A model generated the notes under the pieces. That model ran no database searches. It saw only the letters and a program-made list of their open reading frames with translations, and was not told where the DNA came from. A stretch of DNA of 64,000 nt from Dyella tabacisoli (GTDB taxonomy: Bacteria > Pseudomonadota > Gammaproteobacteria > Xanthomonadales > Rhodanobacteraceae), in NCBI RefSeq assembly GCF_003350925.1, contig NZ_KZ857174.1, positions 435,484-499,483 of the forward strand. The letters run 5' to 3'. Shown here piece by piece: positions 60,257 through 64,000 of the stretch. Position 1 is the first letter of the stretch. Each line of letters starts with the position of its first letter. Both the position numbers and the translations under genes were made by a program.

Positions 60257-63091
60257 ATGCAACGATATATTCTCGCGGGCTCGATCCAGCAGGCGTTGTT
60301 TGTAGTAACGGTTATCGCTGGCGCAGCGACTTGTAACAACGTATTTGCACAAGATGCGGCCGCATCATCCGGCACCACCGCAGCGGCAACTCAGGGAACT
60401 CCGCCAGCCGACTCGGCCAAGGAGAAGAAGAACGCCAAGGACGTGGTGCAGTTGAACGGTGTCAGCGTCACCGGGCAACTCGCCTCCATTCGCCGGGCGC
60501 AGGCGATCAAGCAAGACGCGACCGGCGTGGTAGATGCTGTCTCGGCTGAAGAGGCCGGCAAATTTCCCGACCCTAACGTAGCCGATGCCCTACAGCGTGT
60601 ACCGGGCGTGGCCGTGGATCGCGGCGGCGGTGAGTCCAGCCGGATCACCGTGCGCGGCTTTGGTCCCGATTTCGTCAACGTATTGCTTAATGGCCGCACG
60701 ATGGCCACCGACGCCACGGACCGCGCATTCAATTTCGACGTACTGCCTTCGCAGTTGATAAGCACCGCAGAGGTGAGGAAAACCGCATCGGCGGACGTGG
60801 CCGAGGGCGGCATCGGCGGCACCGTCAATATCATCACGGCACGTCCGCTGGACATGAAAGGATTTCATGCATCGGCCAGCCTTGCCGGCGTCAACGACAG
60901 CCTCAAGGCGAGCCCCAGCGGCGGCATCACGCCGCGTGCGTCGATGCTGTTGGGCAATACCAATGCGGACGGCACCTTCGGCTGGTTAATTGCGGGCATG
61001 TACGACCGGCGCGATCACCGCGAGCAGTCCATGAATACCCAGGGCTGGATCACTGGTCTCAACTACAGTCAGATCAATCCAGCCTATACGAATATAGCCT
61101 TGCCGCAGACGCTGACCGGCTCGGATTACGTACAAACCCGTACTCGGCGCGGCATTAGCGGCGCCATCGACTGGAAGCCCATCGAGAACCTGACCGTCAA
61201 GCTCGACACGATGATTTCGAACTACAAGATCGATTCGAAGTATCACGCGTTTGGCTCGTACATGAATACCAGCGATGTACAGGCGCTTACCGCCGATGCC
61301 AATGGCACCGCACTGAGCTACACACGCGGCCATACCGGCGTGTTGGCAAACGACTACATCGAGGAAAGCAACCCCCGTAACGCCTACAACGAGCAGACCG
61401 GGCTCAACATCGCTTACCAGATCAACAACTCCACTGTCATCGACTGGGATACGGCGGTGTCGCGCGCCTGGAACAAGGCATCGGCCGACAGCTACTTCTT
61501 TGTGGTCGGCACCCGCAACATCGGAGTCAATCCGGTGTGGACCAACAACGGCTCGTCGCAGATGCCGAGCTACAGCAACCTCATTTCGACCACCGATACG
61601 TCGAGCCTGCGCGCGCATTGCTGCACGCTCGGTGGCGAGTCGCCCAATACCAGTGACCGCATTTTGCAGAGCAAGCTCCATCTCGGCAAAAGCTTCTCCG
61701 AAGGCATGCTGGCCCAGCTCGACTTTGGTGCGGAAGGCTTGAAGCGAACCAAGACAGAGGTGAACTGGCGCACGCCGAACAGCCTGCTATGCGGCGAGTA
61801 CTGTGGTTACGTCGCGGCCATTCCCGGCAGCAGCATCAACGCGCGCATCTATAACGCGGGCACGATGGTCAACGGCATCTCGCCGGGTTACCCCACCCAA
61901 TGGCTGACCTACGACGTTCCCAAGCTGCTGGCTTATCTGGCGAGCCCGGCCGCTTATAACCAGTTGCCTAATCCCGCCGCCTTCGCCGCGGCGTTGGCCG
62001 CGAACGGCGGCGGCTTCACGGCCAGGCCGGATGCGACCAGCTACAGCCAGGTCGAAGAACGCACCAAGTCCGCGTATGCCAAAGCCAATCTCCAGGGCAG
62101 CTTGATGACCAAGCCATGGACGTTGGAAGTCGGCCTGCGCTACAGCCAGACCGACACCACCTCGCGCGCCTATTCGGTGCCATTGACCGCCATTACGGTG
62201 AACCCGAACGACACCAGCAATGCGATCCCGACCTATGGCTCACTCGCCCCCGTGTCGGCGACGGGGAGTTACTCCAACTGGTTGCCCTCGGCCAATTTCA
62301 AGTTGAGCCTGCGCGACGACATCATCTTTCGCGCGGCTGTCTCCAAGACCGTCACCCGCCCGGATCTCAGCAATCTCTCTGCCGCCACCAGTTACAACTT
62401 CCGGCCGGCGACGCAGGGTGTGACCGCGGGCAACACGGAGCTGAAACCCTATACGTCGAAGAACTACGACCTCGGGCTGGAGTGGTATCTCTCGGACACC
62501 AGCTATCTGGCGATCGGCGGTTTCGAAAAGAAGGTGAGCAACTTCACCACCCTGGTCACCACCAAGACCACGATTCTCGGCTTTCCCTTCGACCTGACCC
62601 GGCCGATCAATCTGAACTCGGCGACTATCAAGGGCGTCGAAGCTGCCGCCACCTATCAGTTGACCTGGCTGCCTGCACCGTTCGATGGTCTGGGCGTTTC
62701 CGCGAATTACACCCACGTTTCCAGCAGTGCGTCCGCCAGCGCTAGCGATATCGCAGGCGGCCACAAATTCGCGGTTCCAGGTATCGGCGACTCCGCCAAC
62801 GTCAGCGGCTATTACGAGAAGGGTCCATTCCAGGTACGCCTGGCCTACAACTGGCGCGATGCCTATCTGGAAACCATCTCCGGCGACGAGAGCCAGCCGA
62901 CCACGGTCAAGGCTTACGGACAGTTGGATATGAGCGCGAGCTATAAGCTGATGGATAACGTGTCGCTGTTCTTCGACGCCACTAATCTGACGCGCGAAAA
63001 GGTCTCTAAGTACCAGGTCTATTCGAACCGGCCGTCATATGCGGAAATCAACGGCAGGACGATTTCGTCCGGTATCCGGGCCTCTTGGTAA
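60257..63091 (+). CDS. TonB-dependent receptor, Xanthomonas/Caulobacter type
   Basis: A 944-aa outer-membrane receptor. It has a signal peptide (ending NNVFAQDA), a TonB-dependent plug with AEEAGKFPDPNVADALQRVP, GVAVDRGGGESSRITVRGFG and FNFDVLPSQLISTAEVRKT, and a barrel ending GRTISSGIRASW with a terminal aromatic. The 'GKFPDPNVADALQRVPGV' wording is the hallmark of the TonB-Xanth-Caul subgroup, which imports oligosaccharides. It lies 42 nt upstream of a GH35 beta-galactosidase, so the ligand is probably a galactose-containing oligosaccharide. GGGGAG precedes the ATG. Confidence 0.93.
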   Translation: MQRYILAGSIQQALFVVTVIAGAATCNNVFAQDAAASSGTTAAATQGTPPADSAKEKKNAKDVVQLNGVSVTGQLASIRRAQAIKQDATGVVDAVSAEEAGKFPDPNVADALQRVPGVAVDRGGGESSRITVRGFGPDFVNVLLNGRTMATDATDRAFNFDVLPSQLISTAEVRKTASADVAEGGIGGTVNIITARPLDMKGFHASASLAGVNDSLKASPSGGITPRASMLLGNTNADGTFGWLIAGMYDRRDHREQSMNTQGWITGLNYSQINPAYTNIALPQTLTGSDYVQTRTRRGISGAIDWKPIENLTVKLDTMISNYKIDSKYHAFGSYMNTSDVQALTADANGTALSYTRGHTGVLANDYIEESNPRNAYNEQTGLNIAYQINNSTVIDWDTAVSRAWNKASADSYFFVVGTRNIGVNPVWTNNGSSQMPSYSNLISTTDTSSLRAHCCTLGGESPNTSDRILQSKLHLGKSFSEGMLAQLDFGAEGLKRTKTEVNWRTPNSLLCGEYCGYVAAIPGSSINARIYNAGTMVNGISPGYPTQWLTYDVPKLLAYLASPAAYNQLPNPAAFAAALAANGGGFTARPDATSYSQVEERTKSAYAKANLQGSLMTKPWTLEVGLRYSQTDTTSRAYSVPLTAITVNPNDTSNAIPTYGSLAPVSATGSYSNWLPSANFKLSLRDDIIFRAAVSKTVTRPDLSNLSAATSYNFRPATQGVTAGNTELKPYTSKNYDLGLEWYLSDTSYLAIGGFEKKVSNFTTLVTTKTTILGFPFDLTRPINLNSATIKGVEAAATYQLTWLPAPFDGLGVSANYTHVSSSASASASDIAGGHKFAVPGIGDSANVSGYYEKGPFQVRLAYNWRDAYLETISGDESQPTTVKAYGQLDMSASYKLMDNVSLFFDATNLTREKVSKYQVYSNRPSYAEINGRTISSGIRASW

Positions 63092-63133
63092 AGCACCTGC
63101 GGCCAATGGCCACTGATGGGACGACATACATTC

Positions 63134-64000
63134 ATGATTACAACAAACTCTTTGCTACTTCGTTCGATGACGCGAAGACTGCTGCGCGCATCGGCCGGTC
63201 TCTGTCTTGCGCTGATGTGTGCCGCAAGCTTTGCCGGTACACCAGCGGTGCGCGCAGAAGCCCACGCCATGCGCATGGATCACGGCACCTTTCTGCTCGA
63301 TGGCAAACCGTTCCGTATCATCTCTGGAGAAATGCATTACCCGCGCATTCCACGCGAATACTGGCCGGCCCGCCTGAAGATGGCGAAGGCCATGGGCCTC
63401 AACACGATCACCACGTATGTGTTTTGGAACGCGCACGAAGCCACACCCGGCACCTATGATTTCTCCGGCCAGAACGACGTCGCCGAATTCATCCGCGAGG
63501 CACAGAAGGAAGGCTTGTACGTCATTCTCCGTCCGGGTCCCTATGTGTGCTCGGAATGGGAGCTCGGCGGATTGCCCGCATGGCTGCTGAAGGACAAGCC
63601 CGCCAACCTCCGCTCGCTCGATCCGGCTTTCATGCAACCGGCAGAGCGCTGGCTGCATCGTCTCGGGCAGCAGCTCGCGCCGTTGCAGCTCGCCAACGGC
63701 GGCAACATCATCGCGGTCCAGGTGGAGAACGAGTACGCGAGTTTCGGCGACGATCATGCCTATCTCGATGGGATTCGTCAGCTATTGATACAGAGCGGTT
63801 TCGACAAGTCGCTGCTGTTTACCTCGGACAATACCGATCCAGGCAAGGGCGGGCTGGCCGACCAACTCCAGGTGATTAATTTCGGTACGGGCCACGCGGA
63901 GAAAAAGTTCGCCGAGTTCGAGAAGCGCAGGCCGCAAGGGCCATACATGGCGGGAGAGTACTGGGCCGGTTGGTTCGATCACTGGGGCGCGCCCCATCAA
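63134..64000 (+). CDS. GH35 beta-galactosidase, 5' part
   Basis: 289 codons are in the window and the gene runs off the right edge. The first 41 or so residues are a signal peptide with a twin arginine (MTRRLLRASAGLCLALMCAA). The GH35 TIM barrel follows: FLLDGKPFRIISGEMHYPRI, RPGPYVCSEWELGGLPAWL, the acid/base Glu in VQVENEYASFG and the nucleophile Glu in GEYWAGWFDHWG. It releases terminal beta-galactose from oligosaccharides in the periplasm or at the surface. It is probably co-transcribed with the TonB receptor. The ATG at 63134 is the most upstream one preserving the signal peptide; ATG 63167 is possible. Confidence 0.92.
   Translation, partial: MITTNSLLLRSMTRRLLRASAGLCLALMCAASFAGTPAVRAEAHAMRMDHGTFLLDGKPFRIISGEMHYPRIPREYWPARLKMAKAMGLNTITTYVFWNAHEATPGTYDFSGQNDVAEFIREAQKEGLYVILRPGPYVCSEWELGGLPAWLLKDKPANLRSLDPAFMQPAERWLHRLGQQLAPLQLANGGNIIAVQVENEYASFGDDHAYLDGIRQLLIQSGFDKSLLFTSDNTDPGKGGLADQLQVINFGTGHAEKKFAEFEKRRPQGPYMAGEYWAGWFDHWGAPHQ

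Overview
The window looks like chromosomal DNA from a Xanthomonadales bacterium, most likely family Rhodanobacteraceae (Dyella/Rhodanobacter/Luteibacter-like). Gene content and order suggest this rather than any database match: fimbrial pilB and pilA genes, a petABC-sspAB block, sodB beside grxD, ybeZ-ybeY-ybeX, S9-type dipeptidyl peptidase, TonB-dependent receptors of the Xanthomonas/Caulobacter type, and GC-rich coding sequence.

Layout. Positions 1-19400 are a type IV pilus and glycan region. The left edge holds the start of pilB (minus) and 18137-19254 holds two tandem type IV pilins (minus). Between them lie about 18 kb of glycan genes: a plus-strand block of glycosyltransferases and a methyltransferase (358-5290), converging on an eleven-gene minus-strand block (15642 to 5310). 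The minus block builds a CDP-linked, probably C-methylated and aminated deoxysugar (rfbF, rfbG, RmlC-like epimerase, C-methyltransferase, DegT aminotransferase, 2OG dioxygenase, second methyltransferase, GNAT, WbqC, CmcI-like protein) and ends in a flippase. A TMTC-like GT-C membrane protein (15931-17949) sits between this block and the pilins, which suggests pilin or surface O-glycosylation.

Positions 19600-36973 carry a POT peptide transporter, a secreted prolyl-oligopeptidase-family peptidase, CorA, a DUF4105/Lnb-like membrane protein, CorC, YbeY and PhoH. An opposite-strand TetR-HlyD-ABC efflux operon separates these from miaB, and a lytic transglycosylase and an HtrA/DegS-like protease follow. 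Positions 37173-49485 are housekeeping: cytochrome bc1 (petABC), sspAB, nadC with a DUF1631 gene, a Trm112-like protein, purEK, sodB/grxD, an SDR and a MarC protein. Positions 49637-56623 hold an OlsF-like fused acyltransferase, an Oar-like TonB receptor, ppnN and tRNA-Asn.

Positions 56624-59708 form a 3.1 kb integrated island. It is bounded by a perfect 14-bp repeat of the tRNA-Asn 3' end, carries a C-terminal integrase remnant next to the tRNA, and contains a Cys-rich small protein, an NTF2-like protein divergent from a LysR regulator, and a secreted orphan protein. The window ends in a carbohydrate-uptake locus: a TonB-dependent receptor followed by a GH35 beta-galactosidase that runs off the right edge.

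GC-rich palindromes of one general type recur in intergenic gaps throughout 21-47 kb. No rRNA or CRISPR array was seen. All family assignments come from reading motifs by eye; no searches were run.
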